A stretch of DNA of 64,000 nucleotides, from contig JAFDXL010000001.1 in NCBI GenBank assembly GCA_018267955.1, positions 1-64,000 of the forward strand, given 5' to 3'. Positions within the stretch are counted from its first letter, which is position 1; every line of letters starts with the position of its first letter. Below the pieces are notes generated by a model. It was not told where the DNA came from and searched no databases. It saw only the letters and a program-made list of their open reading frames with translations. The stretch comes from Bacteroidota bacterium (GTDB lineage Bacteria; Bacteroidota; Bacteroidia; Chitinophagales; Chitinophagaceae). Positions 35,955-43,468 of the stretch are shown piece by piece. The position numbers and the translations under genes are program-made.

Positions 35955-36334
35955 CGGCTTATTCTCTTTTACGTCGTCATTTCGAGTGCAGCGAGAAATC
36001 TCCTGAATAGAATTCGTTAGATGCCATTATAGTCGATGCATCTACCAATGCTCTCCTCCTGTTTTTAGGCCGGGGTGGTTACCCCTCGCGCTGAACTCCA
36101 TAACTACCCAAACCTTTTCTCCTCCTGTTTATAGGAGGAGTACCCGAGCGCAGCGAGGGGGAGGTGGTTATAATTAACAATGAGAGAAATAATCCCGGGG
36201 TGCTCCACTCGGGCCGAGCCCCACAAAACCACAAACCCTCACCCCTCCTGTTTTAGAAAGGGTGGCCGACAGGCCGGGGTGGTTACACTCGCGCAGATTT
36301 AGTATTTAGAAATTAGAGCTTAGCATTTCCCACT
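35955..36334. repeat. Intergenic mosaic of Bacteroidota-type short repeats
   Basis: The 380-bp gap holds no gene. At 35974-36009 is a CGTCATTTCGA...GAAATCT element. Three diverged copies of CTCCTGTTTTTAGG...GGGGTGGTTAC follow at about 36052-36081, 36119-36170 and 36241-36286; GGCCGGGGTGGTTAC is identical in the first and third. The middle copy contains a self-complementary CTCCTCC...GGAGGAG part. A TTTAGTATTTAGAAATTAGA run ends the gap. Such repeats are likely mobile or hairpin-forming elements. Confidence 0.7.
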
Positions 36335-37381
36335 CTACTCTTCTTCATCAAAATAGATTTTGTAAAAATGCTTGCCCGATACAGGATCATAACCTTTTTC
36401 AATCAGGTCTTTATCGCCATGTATGTAGATGTGAAAATTCCTGTCGAGCTTTAGTACACTCTTAAATACACGTGCTTGTTTTTTCACTGCCTGTGCAGAT
36501 ATATCAAATCTGTCCGGCAGGTCTATATCATGGTCTTCCCGATAAGCATCTTCAAACTTGCGGAAGGAGCGTATCATACTTTCATCACCCATCACCGTTT
36601 CTTCAAACTGCTTTTTGTCGAACGAAGTATTGGCACGGAAATACTCAACCGATTTGTTGAGCATATCTATTTGCTCCGTTTTTTCTATCTCAAATTCCTG
36701 CGGCACCTGCTTGGCAATAAATTGCTTGGCAATCGTCAGGAATTCATTCGTCTGGTAATATTCATTTGCCTGCGGAGCTATGTTCAGGAAGGTTTCGCGC
36801 CAGTACACTGCCTCTTCGCCTTTGCCATTAGTATCATAGATCAGCACATCAAATCCCTTTTCACCGTTCGTCGACAATACCAAGCAGGCTTTATCTACTT
36901 TGCTAATGTCTACACCTTGTCTCAGTGTCAATTCAAATTCTTTGTCCTCGATGTTCAGATCCAGGAAGTCAGTTTTGCTTTCCGCTTTATAAATACCTAT
37001 AGCATCTACATAAGCGCTGTTTACCACGCAGTTTTCAAACAGGCATATATATACATCGCCCGCTTTTATCTTCGGGTGTGTAGCGCTCTCGTACAGGTGT
37101 TTGGTGATGTTCACCGCATTCTTATGCAGTTCATCCGGTTCGGCAAGTGTTTCCAGGCAATAGTTATAGACCTCGTTATAGTCCAGCGAAGCGCCGTGTG
37201 TAAAAGCATACAGGTTGGTCTCGAGTTTGAACCTTCCCAGGAAGGCGTTCGCAAGTATCTTCTTTTCACGATCCTCTAGTTCCATAGGCTTCTTACTATG
37301 GATCAGTTCGTCCCCTACACTTTTATTGCCAACAAAATGTACCGATACGCTTTTGAGTGCTGCGCTGCTTAAGTCGATCAT
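36335..37381 (-). CDS. Nucleoid-associated protein (NA37/YejK-like)
   Basis: I use the ATG at 37381 (348 residues, MIDLSSAALKSVSVHFVGNK); the longer frame adds a poor leader. The sequence matches the 37-kDa nucleoid-associated family: FLGRFKLETNLYAFTHG, DVYICLFENCVVNS, DAIGIYKAESKTDFL and ISKVDKACLVLS. Such proteins bind the chromosome; their exact role is unclear, and relatives occur in some anti-phage systems. It is cytoplasmic. The gene lies on the minus strand between the two halves of the split carB locus and interrupts it. Confidence 0.82.
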   Translation of the reverse strand: MIDLSSAALKSVSVHFVGNKSVGDELIHSKKPMELEDREKKILANAFLGRFKLETNLYAFTHGASLDYNEVYNYCLETLAEPDELHKNAVNITKHLYESATHPKIKAGDVYICLFENCVVNSAYVDAIGIYKAESKTDFLDLNIEDKEFELTLRQGVDISKVDKACLVLSTNGEKGFDVLIYDTNGKGEEAVYWRETFLNIAPQANEYYQTNEFLTIAKQFIAKQVPQEFEIEKTEQIDMLNKSVEYFRANTSFDKKQFEETVMGDESMIRSFRKFEDAYREDHDIDLPDRFDISAQAVKKQARVFKSVLKLDRNFHIYIHGDKDLIEKGYDPVSGKHFYKIYFDEEE

Positions 37382-37429
37382 TGCCGCAAATATACAATGG
37401 CAGAATAAACACCGATGAAACAACGTGAT

Positions 37430-37903
37430 TTAATTACTATCTCTTGCAGGATACTGTACCAGTGCAGGAATGTCTATTCGAGTTTTACTAAATGTTATAT
37501 GTTTTCTTAATAAATGCTTTCGATCTCTGTGAACGGATACGAGAATAGAGGCACGTTTTTTTAGAATTTGTTTAGGTATGAATTGAGAATCTCTTTTGAT
37601 AAGCGTTTTAACGACGATTTCAGTTTCCCAAGAATATCTATATACACTTCTCACTGATAGATAGGAGCTTAAAAAAATTTTTTTTCTTTTAATTACAAAC
37701 GTGCCCAAACCTATCCATTCCTGACCATCATCTGATTGAGAGTATTGTTTAAAAATACCTGATTGGGAGGTTTTAGAATTTTTGTAAAAACAATACTGAT
37801 TTGACACCCACGGAGATTCTGTCTGACAATAGCACGTGGTATCTTGGCTGTATGAAACAGTGCAAACCAACATAGCAAATAGTAAGCAAACCCTAGGAAG
37901 CAT
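37430..37903 (-). CDS. Small exported protein of unknown function
   Basis: The 157-residue protein has a signal peptide (ending VSYSQ) and a Cys-containing start of the mature part (DTTCYCQTESPWVSNQYCFY). The remainder is very basic, with KKRASILVSVHRDRKHLLRKH. No family is recognised. The DNA is more AT-rich than the flanking genes, with long T runs, which may mean recent acquisition. It lies upstream of the nucleoid-associated protein gene on the same strand. Confidence 0.5.
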   Translation of the reverse strand: MLPRVCLLFAMLVCTVSYSQDTTCYCQTESPWVSNQYCFYKNSKTSQSGIFKQYSQSDDGQEWIGLGTFVIKRKKIFLSSYLSVRSVYRYSWETEIVVKTLIKRDSQFIPKQILKKRASILVSVHRDRKHLLRKHITFSKTRIDIPALVQYPARDSN

Positions 37904-37984
37904 ATCTGATTATATTATACTCTAAGTTCTAGAATCAACCTATTGAAATGATATATTTACTGGAACGGACTTCGCGAAGTAATA

Positions 37985-38500
37985 TTACAGGTTGATCCTG
38001 ATACCACCCAAAATAGAAAATAAAGCGTTATTCCCAAATGCATCGTTACGAATAAAGGTCAATCCTGGTTCTATGTTCAGGCTAATGCCCTTACTTATAC
38101 GGCCGGTATATCCTATATGTGCTCCGTACGACATCCCTTCTCCAAGAAAATAACTCAGTTCCGCCCCGGGATAGAAATAGGACTTACCTGTGCCAAACGG
38201 GAAATTGATATTTAACCCTGGCCCCAGCATTGCCTCTTTATCATTAATATAGGTAAGCATAGGCGCTATCTGTACATGATCTGCCACCCGTGCGGTATAC
38301 TGTAATTTTACAGATAGATCGGTATTGGCAATAATGAAATAGGGACCTAGGGTGATGCCCATTTCATTTGCTGCATAGGTTGCCGGTTCTTCCTTCAGGT
38401 CGTAATCGCTATAGGATGGGCGGGCTTTGGTGTGTTTTTGTGCATGAGTAACGGATGTGGCAAAAATTATAGCGAAGAGTGTTGAGATCAGGAGTTTCAT
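37985..38500 (-). CDS. Outer membrane beta-barrel protein of unknown function
   Basis: I start at the ATG at 38500 (171 residues), giving a signal peptide MKLLISTLFAIIFATSVTHA. The mature part has an alternating amphipathic strand pattern with aromatic belts (MGITLGPYFIIANTDLSVKLQYTA, shown in part as LGPYFIIANTDLSVKL) and ends in GGIRINL, a typical barrel-closing strand. About eight strands fit, as in small OmpA/OmpW-like barrels. Ligand unknown. Its start is 228 bases from the carbamoyltransferase ATG and faces away from it. Confidence 0.68.
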   Translation of the reverse strand: MKLLISTLFAIIFATSVTHAQKHTKARPSYSDYDLKEEPATYAANEMGITLGPYFIIANTDLSVKLQYTARVADHVQIAPMLTYINDKEAMLGPGLNINFPFGTGKSYFYPGAELSYFLGEGMSYGAHIGYTGRISKGISLNIEPGLTFIRNDAFGNNALFSILGGIRINL

Positions 38501-38710
38501 ATGATTGCTAAAATACCGAAATCGGCTGAAAACCGCTCCCATAGCCGTTAAATATAATATTTCACCAGTTCAGAAATTGATGGTAATTTGCATGTATAAC
38601 ACTTGTTTAAACAAAGAAAAAAAGAACAAAACGCCAAAAAGACTAGCAAAAACTAGCATTTTCTAACAAAATCTAATATCCGCAGATTCTGCTTTTTGGC
38701 ATCCGGTCTA

Positions 38711-38718
38711 TATTTTTG
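38711..38718 (+). promoter_or_regulatory. -7 element of the carbamoyltransferase operon
   Basis: TATTTTTG fits TAnnTTTG and ends 9 bases before the ATG at 38728, so the message would be almost leaderless. The upstream TTTTTGG run is closer than usual. Confidence 0.4.
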
Positions 38719-38727
38719 AATCCGTCA

Positions 38728-40584
38728 ATGAATATCCTCGGTATTTCCTGTTATTATCACGATGCTGCCGCCGCTGTAATAGTGGACGGTGTGATTGTAG
38801 CTGCGGCACAGGAAGAACGGTTCACGCGCATCAAGCACGACGAACGCTTCCCGGTGCATGCCGTTCGCTATTGCCTGGATGAGGCAGGGCTGGATATCAA
38901 CGATATAGACTTTGTAGCATTCTATGACAAGCCTCTTTTAAAGTTTGAACGCCTGCTGGAAACCTACTATGCGTTTTCTCCGAAAGGATGGATGTCGTTT
39001 ATGCGTTCCATGCCGGTATGGATCAAAGAGAAGGTATTCCTGAAAGACAATGTGCGCAAGGGTTTGAAGGAAGTCGATGAGCAGTGTAACGGCAAGCAAA
39101 AGCTGTTGTTCCCCGAGCACCATCTTTCACATGCCGCCAGTGCGTTCTACCCTTCGCCCTATAATGATGCAGCCATCCTTACCATTGATGGCGTGGGTGA
39201 ATGGTGTACCACTTCCATATGCAAGGGTTCTGGCAAGGACATTACCGTATTGAAGGAATTGCACTTCCCGCACTCGGTAGGTTTGTTATATTCTGCATTT
39301 ACCTACTTTCTTGGTTTCAAGGTCAATTCCGGTGAGTATAAGCTCATGGGGCTTGCTCCTTATGGCAACGATGGCGAAGCAGTGGAACGATATAAGAAGA
39401 TAATACTAGATCATATTTGTACGGTGTACGAAGATGGTTCTATTTTCCTCCACCAGGATTACTTCACTTACGCTACTGCACTGCGCATGGTAGATGATGC
39501 CAAATGGCAGAAGCTATTCGGTTTTCCTCGTAAAACAGAAGATGAACCATTACAGCAGCATCACTGCGATTTGGGCCTTGCCATTCAGCAGGTAACAGAA
39601 GACATAGTTATGAAGCTGGCGGCTACGGCAAAAAATCTCACCGGTAGCGATAATCTCTGCATGGCAGGCGGTGTAGCGCTCAACTGCGTAGCTAACGGCA
39701 AGCTGGGAGAAGCCGGAATATTCAAGAACATATACATACAACCCGCAGCGGGCGATGCCGGCGGTGCGGTCGGTGCGGCTTTAGCTGCTTATCATATTCA
39801 GCAGGAGCAACCGCGTACTACTATTGGTACCGATGCCATGCGTGCGGCATACCTCGGTATTGAATACACAGATAAGGAGATCGTAAAAGTGCTGAACAGG
39901 TACGATGCACCTGCAGATCATATAGAAGACGAAATACTGCTGGCAGATACGATAGCTGCAGAGATCGCGTCCGGCAAGGTGGTTGGATGGTTCCAGGGAA
40001 GGATGGAGTTTGGGCCGCGTGCCTTAGGGCACCGCAGCATCTTGGCTGACCCTCGCAACCCCGAAATGCAGAAGAAGCTGAATATCAAGATCAAGTTCCG
40101 CGAAGGTTTCCGTCCTTTTGCCCCGCTGATGTTGCAGGAAGAGGCAGAGCGTTTATTTGGTTTGCAACAGCCGTCGCCCTACATGCTGTTCGTGCATCCC
40201 ATAAAGGAGCAATACCGCAAAGCATTACCTGCCAATTATCAAAGTCTCTCCTTAATGGAAAAGCTCTATGTGCAGCGCAGCGAACTACCTGCCATTACGC
40301 ATATAGACTTCTCTGCCCGCATACAAACGGTGGCAGAAGATGCCAACCCACAGGTGTATCATTTGCTGCATGCTTTTAAAAAGCTTACAGGTTACGGGGT
40401 GTTGATCAATACTTCGTTCAATGTTCGAGGTGAGCCTATTGTTTGCAGTCCCGATGATGCCTACCGTTGTTTTATGCAAACGGATATGGATATGCTGGTA
40501 ATGGGCAATTTTGTGCTATATAAAGAAGCGCAACCTAACGCCGGTGATAAAGAAAAGTGGCAACGCCGGTTTGCAGGCGATTGA
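38728..40584 (+). CDS. Carbamoyltransferase (NodU/CmcH/TobZ family)
   Basis: I start at the ATG at 38728 (618 residues, MNILGISCYYHDAAAAVIVDG). The N-terminal Kae1-like domain holds FPEHHLSHAASAFYPSPY and ILTIDGVGEW for metal and ATP binding, and DNLCMAGGVALNCVANGK. The C-terminal YrdC-like domain holds VVGWFQGRMEFGPRALGHRS. The family moves a carbamoyl group from carbamoyl phosphate, through carbamoyl-AMP, to a hydroxyl of a sugar or natural product. DUF5989, SxtJ and carB-C genes follow directly, so its substrate supply seems encoded in the same operon. Confidence 0.95.
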   Translation: MNILGISCYYHDAAAAVIVDGVIVAAAQEERFTRIKHDERFPVHAVRYCLDEAGLDINDIDFVAFYDKPLLKFERLLETYYAFSPKGWMSFMRSMPVWIKEKVFLKDNVRKGLKEVDEQCNGKQKLLFPEHHLSHAASAFYPSPYNDAAILTIDGVGEWCTTSICKGSGKDITVLKELHFPHSVGLLYSAFTYFLGFKVNSGEYKLMGLAPYGNDGEAVERYKKIILDHICTVYEDGSIFLHQDYFTYATALRMVDDAKWQKLFGFPRKTEDEPLQQHHCDLGLAIQQVTEDIVMKLAATAKNLTGSDNLCMAGGVALNCVANGKLGEAGIFKNIYIQPAAGDAGGAVGAALAAYHIQQEQPRTTIGTDAMRAAYLGIEYTDKEIVKVLNRYDAPADHIEDEILLADTIAAEIASGKVVGWFQGRMEFGPRALGHRSILADPRNPEMQKKLNIKIKFREGFRPFAPLMLQEEAERLFGLQQPSPYMLFVHPIKEQYRKALPANYQSLSLMEKLYVQRSELPAITHIDFSARIQTVAEDANPQVYHLLHAFKKLTGYGVLINTSFNVRGEPIVCSPDDAYRCFMQTDMDMLVMGNFVLYKEAQPNAGDKEKWQRRFAGD

Positions 40585-40609
40585 TTTATTAACCCTATTT
40601 TTGAAGTGT

Positions 40610-40756
40610 ATGGAATTTTTAAAGGACTTATGGCTGTTTCTCAAAGAGCGTAAAAAATGGTGGCTTACACCCATTATAATAGCTCTGCTGTTGATAGCCG
40701 TGCTGATTATTGCTGCAAATACCGGTCTCGCGCCATTTATATATACTTTGTTCTAA
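40610..40756 (+). CDS. DUF5989 small membrane protein
   Basis: The 48-residue protein, MEFLKDLWLFLKERKKWWL then a single transmembrane helix (about 20-38) and GLAPFIYTLF, is a typical DUF5989 member. It starts 25 bases after the carbamoyltransferase stop and shares TAATG with the sxtJ-like gene. DUF5989 and SxtJ proteins accompany carbamoyltransferases in many surface-glycan and natural-product clusters, where they are thought to help place the enzyme at the membrane; the role is unproven. A longer frame start at 40511 lies inside the previous gene and is rejected. Confidence 0.85.
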   Translation: MEFLKDLWLFLKERKKWWLTPIIIALLLIAVLIIAANTGLAPFIYTLF

Positions 40757-41118
40757 TGAAAGATCTTGTAAAAAAGAAGGAGTCGATTCTTGCCATCGTA
40801 TTGGTGGGCCTGCTGCTCTACTTTATTACAAAGAAACTGCCGATACTGTATGTGGCTTTTACAATAGGCATCCTGGGGCTGGCTTCTTCGGCTTTTGCAG
40901 GTTTTATGCACAAATGGTGGGGCATGCTCACAGGGGTTATAGGAAAAATTAATAATATAGTATTTCTAACCCTAATTTATTGGGTGGTTTTAACCCCTGT
41001 TGCCTTCCTGATGCGGCTCTCGGGCAAATCCGGGGTGACCCTAAAAAAGCCGGTTGGCAGTAATTTTAAAATTCGCGACCATCTTTTTACAAAAAACGAC
41101 CTCAATAATCCTTGGTAG
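40756..41118 (+). CDS. SxtJ family membrane protein
   Basis: The true start is the ATG at 40756 (120 residues, MKDLVKKKESILAIVLVGLL). Three transmembrane helices are predicted (about 11-30, 33-50, 70-90), then a cytoplasmic tail GVTLKKPVGSNFKIRDHLF. SxtJ proteins are named from saxitoxin clusters and pair with DUF5989 and carbamoyltransferase proteins. The one-base overlap with the DUF5989 gene and 18-base gap to carB-C suggest one operon. Confidence 0.85.
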   Translation: MKDLVKKKESILAIVLVGLLLYFITKKLPILYVAFTIGILGLASSAFAGFMHKWWGMLTGVIGKINNIVFLTLIYWVVLTPVAFLMRLSGKSGVTLKKPVGSNFKIRDHLFTKNDLNNPW

Positions 41119-41136
41119 TCATTAACTTTGCTGCTC

Positions 41137-42336
41137 ATGAGTTCGTCGTCTTCCATTCTGTTCAACGAATCAATCCCTGGTAATAAGAAGAAAATAATTG
41201 TATTGGGTTCAGGACCCAATAGAATCGGGCAGGGTATTGAGTTCGATTATTGCTGCACACACGGCCTGATGGCCATTAAGGAGTGCGGTTATGAGGCCAT
41301 TATGGTCAATTGTAATCCTGAAACGGTATCGACCGATTTCGATATAGCCGACAAGCTATATTTCGAACCGGTGTACTGGGAACATCTCTGGGAAATCATA
41401 GAGCATGAGCAACCTTATGGTGTAATCGTTCAGCTGGGTGGTCAAACAGCCCTGAAACTGGCTAAAAAGCTCCACGAAAAAGGCATCCGCATCATCGGTA
41501 CTTCCTTTGATGATATGGATATTGCCGAAGATCGCGGCCGCTTCAGTGATATGCTGAAAGACCTGGGCATTCCTTATCCTAAATACGGTACGGCATACAC
41601 TACTGATGAAGCTATCGAAGTAGCTAAGGAAGTAGGTTACCCGGTACTGGTACGCCCTTCTTATGTACTGGGCGGTCAGAGGATGCGTATCGTTATTAAT
41701 GACGAAGAATTGGAAAAAGGTGTGATCAGCTTGCTGAAGCACCTGCCTAATAACAAGATACTGATCGACCACTTCCTGGATCGTTGCCAGGAGGCGGAAG
41801 TGGATGCTATCTGCGATGGCGAAGAGGTGCATATCATGGGTATCATGGAGCACATAGAGCCGGCAGGTATTCACAGCGGCGATAGCCACGCTTTGCTCCC
41901 TTGCTTCAACTTGGGGCCGCTGGTGATAGAAGAAATGGCCGATATCGCCCGCAAAATAGCACTGAAACTGAATGTTCGTGGGTTGATCAACATCCAGTAT
42001 GCCATCAAAGATGGCAAGGTATATGTGATAGAAGCCAATCCGCGTGCCAGCCGCACTACGCCTTTCATCGCTAAGGCTTACGGCATCCCTTACCTCAATG
42101 TTGCTACCAAAGTGATGCTGGGTGAGAAGAAGCTGAAAGACTTCAAACTGGAGAAGAAACTGGAAGGGTATGCTGTGAAAGAACCGGTGTTCAGCTTCAA
42201 TAAATTCCCTAACGTAAACAAAGAGTTAGGCCCTGAAATGAAGAGTACAGGTGAGGCCATCCGCTTTATCAAAGACCTGCGTGACCCTTGGTTCAGGCAG
42301 CTTTATAAAGAACGAAGCATGCACCTGAGTAAATAA
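41137..42336 (+). CDS. carB: Carbamoyl-phosphate synthase large subunit, C-terminal half (split CarB), no MGS domain
   Basis: The ATG at 41137 gives 399 residues. Pre-ATP-grasp motif IIVLGSGPNRIGQGIEFDYC corresponds to about residue 560 of an intact CarB. The ATP-grasp domain has RPSYVLGGQRMRIV and VIEANPRASRTTPFIAK. It phosphorylates carbamate to carbamoyl phosphate. The protein ends at LYKERSMHLSK, where the roughly 130-residue MGS regulatory domain of enterobacterial CarB would begin. It is the last gene of the carbamoyltransferase operon and must pair with the N-half at 33199-34842. An IS1595-type element starts 25 bases after its stop. Confidence 0.95.
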   Translation: MSSSSSILFNESIPGNKKKIIVLGSGPNRIGQGIEFDYCCTHGLMAIKECGYEAIMVNCNPETVSTDFDIADKLYFEPVYWEHLWEIIEHEQPYGVIVQLGGQTALKLAKKLHEKGIRIIGTSFDDMDIAEDRGRFSDMLKDLGIPYPKYGTAYTTDEAIEVAKEVGYPVLVRPSYVLGGQRMRIVINDEELEKGVISLLKHLPNNKILIDHFLDRCQEAEVDAICDGEEVHIMGIMEHIEPAGIHSGDSHALLPCFNLGPLVIEEMADIARKIALKLNVRGLINIQYAIKDGKVYVIEANPRASRTTPFIAKAYGIPYLNVATKVMLGEKKLKDFKLEKKLEGYAVKEPVFSFNKFPNVNKELGPEMKSTGEAIRFIKDLRDPWFRQLYKERSMHLSK

Positions 42337-42352
42337 TCTAAATAAAGAAGCC

Positions 42353-42360
42353 CCGCAAGG
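42353..42360. repeat. Target-site duplication, left copy
   Basis: CCGCAAGG, identical to 45515-45522. Eight bases is the usual duplication length for IS1595-family elements. Confidence 0.92.
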
Positions 42361-42438
42361 GGGTAACTATATACATTTTTACACTAAGTAAAAATAATAT
42401 TTAAAAGGCGCATTTATAAATGCGCCTTTTATGTTGAT

Positions 42439-43173
42439 TTACTTTGCTGTAAAAGTAAAGCTTTGATTATTTGTAAATGGTAATGTTACTCCATAATTCC
42501 ATATTGTACCATCTGCTGATTCTAATCTAATATTTGAGTTACTAAATGCTTTATAATAGCCAATATTATATACAGTCCCATTATTAGGAATAATTACATT
42601 ATCAAAAGATTGATTTGCTAATCCATAGTTCACATATATCTTAGTTATTTGTTTGGCGCTTACATTGGCAATTTTTAAGAAAAACATTGTGTTATCTACA
42701 TTTATGTTAACAGTAGACGTTCCTGATGCTGGGAAAAAACCACTTAAATCCCAGCTAACTTTTAATCCAACTTGAATATTATTGCTTGTTTTGCCGCTTG
42801 TAGTAGCAGTCCCAACTATTTTAGTATTTGCTATATCGGTAAATGAAGCACTGCTTCCAAAAGGAATAGTTTTATTATTCCCATTGACGGTAATAGCTAT
42901 ATCGGTAAATGAAGCATTCTTATAAAGAACAATTGAGTTAGTTTGTTGTTGCCCATTATTACCATTATTGCTTCCATTATTTATTTCACAAAAGGTTCCA
43001 GAGAAACCTGAGGGACATTTACAGGCACCATTTAAACAAGCACCTCCATTTTGACAAGTAATCCGGGAACAATTATCTTCTTTATTACAGGAATTGAATA
43101 AAACAGAAGAAAAAGTAATAGCTATTATTAAGCCAGTAAAAAAAGCCTTTTTGAAATTGATTTTGTTATTCAT
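42439..43173 (-). CDS. Lipoprotein with EGF-like domain carried by the IS element
   Basis: The 244-residue protein has a lipoprotein signal (SSVLFNSC). Six cysteines at about residues 34-62 (CSRITCQNGGACLNGACKC then SGFSGTFC) make an EGF-like domain. An Asn/Gly-rich linker (NNGSNNGNNG) and a beta-rich C-terminal region follow, with two related segments, KNASFTDIAITVNG and GSSASFTDIANTKI. EGF-like domains are unusual in bacteria, and here one is transposon cargo. It is probably exposed on the cell surface and could bind protein or glycan. Function unknown. Confidence 0.75.
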   Translation of the reverse strand: MNNKINFKKAFFTGLIIAITFSSVLFNSCNKEDNCSRITCQNGGACLNGACKCPSGFSGTFCEINNGSNNGNNGQQQTNSIVLYKNASFTDIAITVNGNNKTIPFGSSASFTDIANTKIVGTATTSGKTSNNIQVGLKVSWDLSGFFPASGTSTVNINVDNTMFFLKIANVSAKQITKIYVNYGLANQSFDNVIIPNNGTVYNIGYYKAFSNSNIRLESADGTIWNYGVTLPFTNNQSFTFTAK

Positions 43174-43190
43174 TGTGGTATTTTGAAGTG
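43174..43190. repeat. Direct-repeat copy next to the IS hairpin
   Basis: TGTGGTATTTTGAAGTG (43174-43190) recurs with one change at 43323-43339 and, inverted, at 43225-43242. It directly abuts the start codon of the EGF lipoprotein gene. Confidence 0.75.
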
Positions 43191-43223
43191 ATTAAAAAAG
43201 AATGACGCAACCGAAAATCTTTT

Positions 43224-43341
43224 GCCACTTCAGGGATACCACTCCCTTCCCGATACAAAAGCACGGCTGCGCCACTGTGGGCGCATTAGTACAAAACTTG
43301 TATCGGAATAGCTGCGTATTGATGTGGTATTTCGAAGTGGC
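43224..43341. ncRNA. Large noncoding hairpin (possible structured RNA or recombination site)
   Basis: GCCACTTC and ATACCAC (43224-43242) pair with GTGGTAT and GAAGTGGC (43324-43341). CCGATACAA (43250-43258) pairs with TTGTATCGG (43298-43306). A separate hairpin TGCGCC-ACTGTG-GGCGCA (43268-43285) sits at the tip. The stretch is more GC-rich than the rest of the element and non-coding, and lies between the EGF and P63C genes. Transcription is not shown; it may equally be a DNA site. Confidence 0.55.
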
Positions 43342-43468
43342 AGCTTTGATGTAATACGTTATCTTATATTATTTCATAGGCGTAATTTTAGTTTTTAAGT
43401 GAGTATATTTTTAAAAAAATGGTCTTCCATTTATATACAAGGACAAACTTATAAAATTGGGTTTACTA

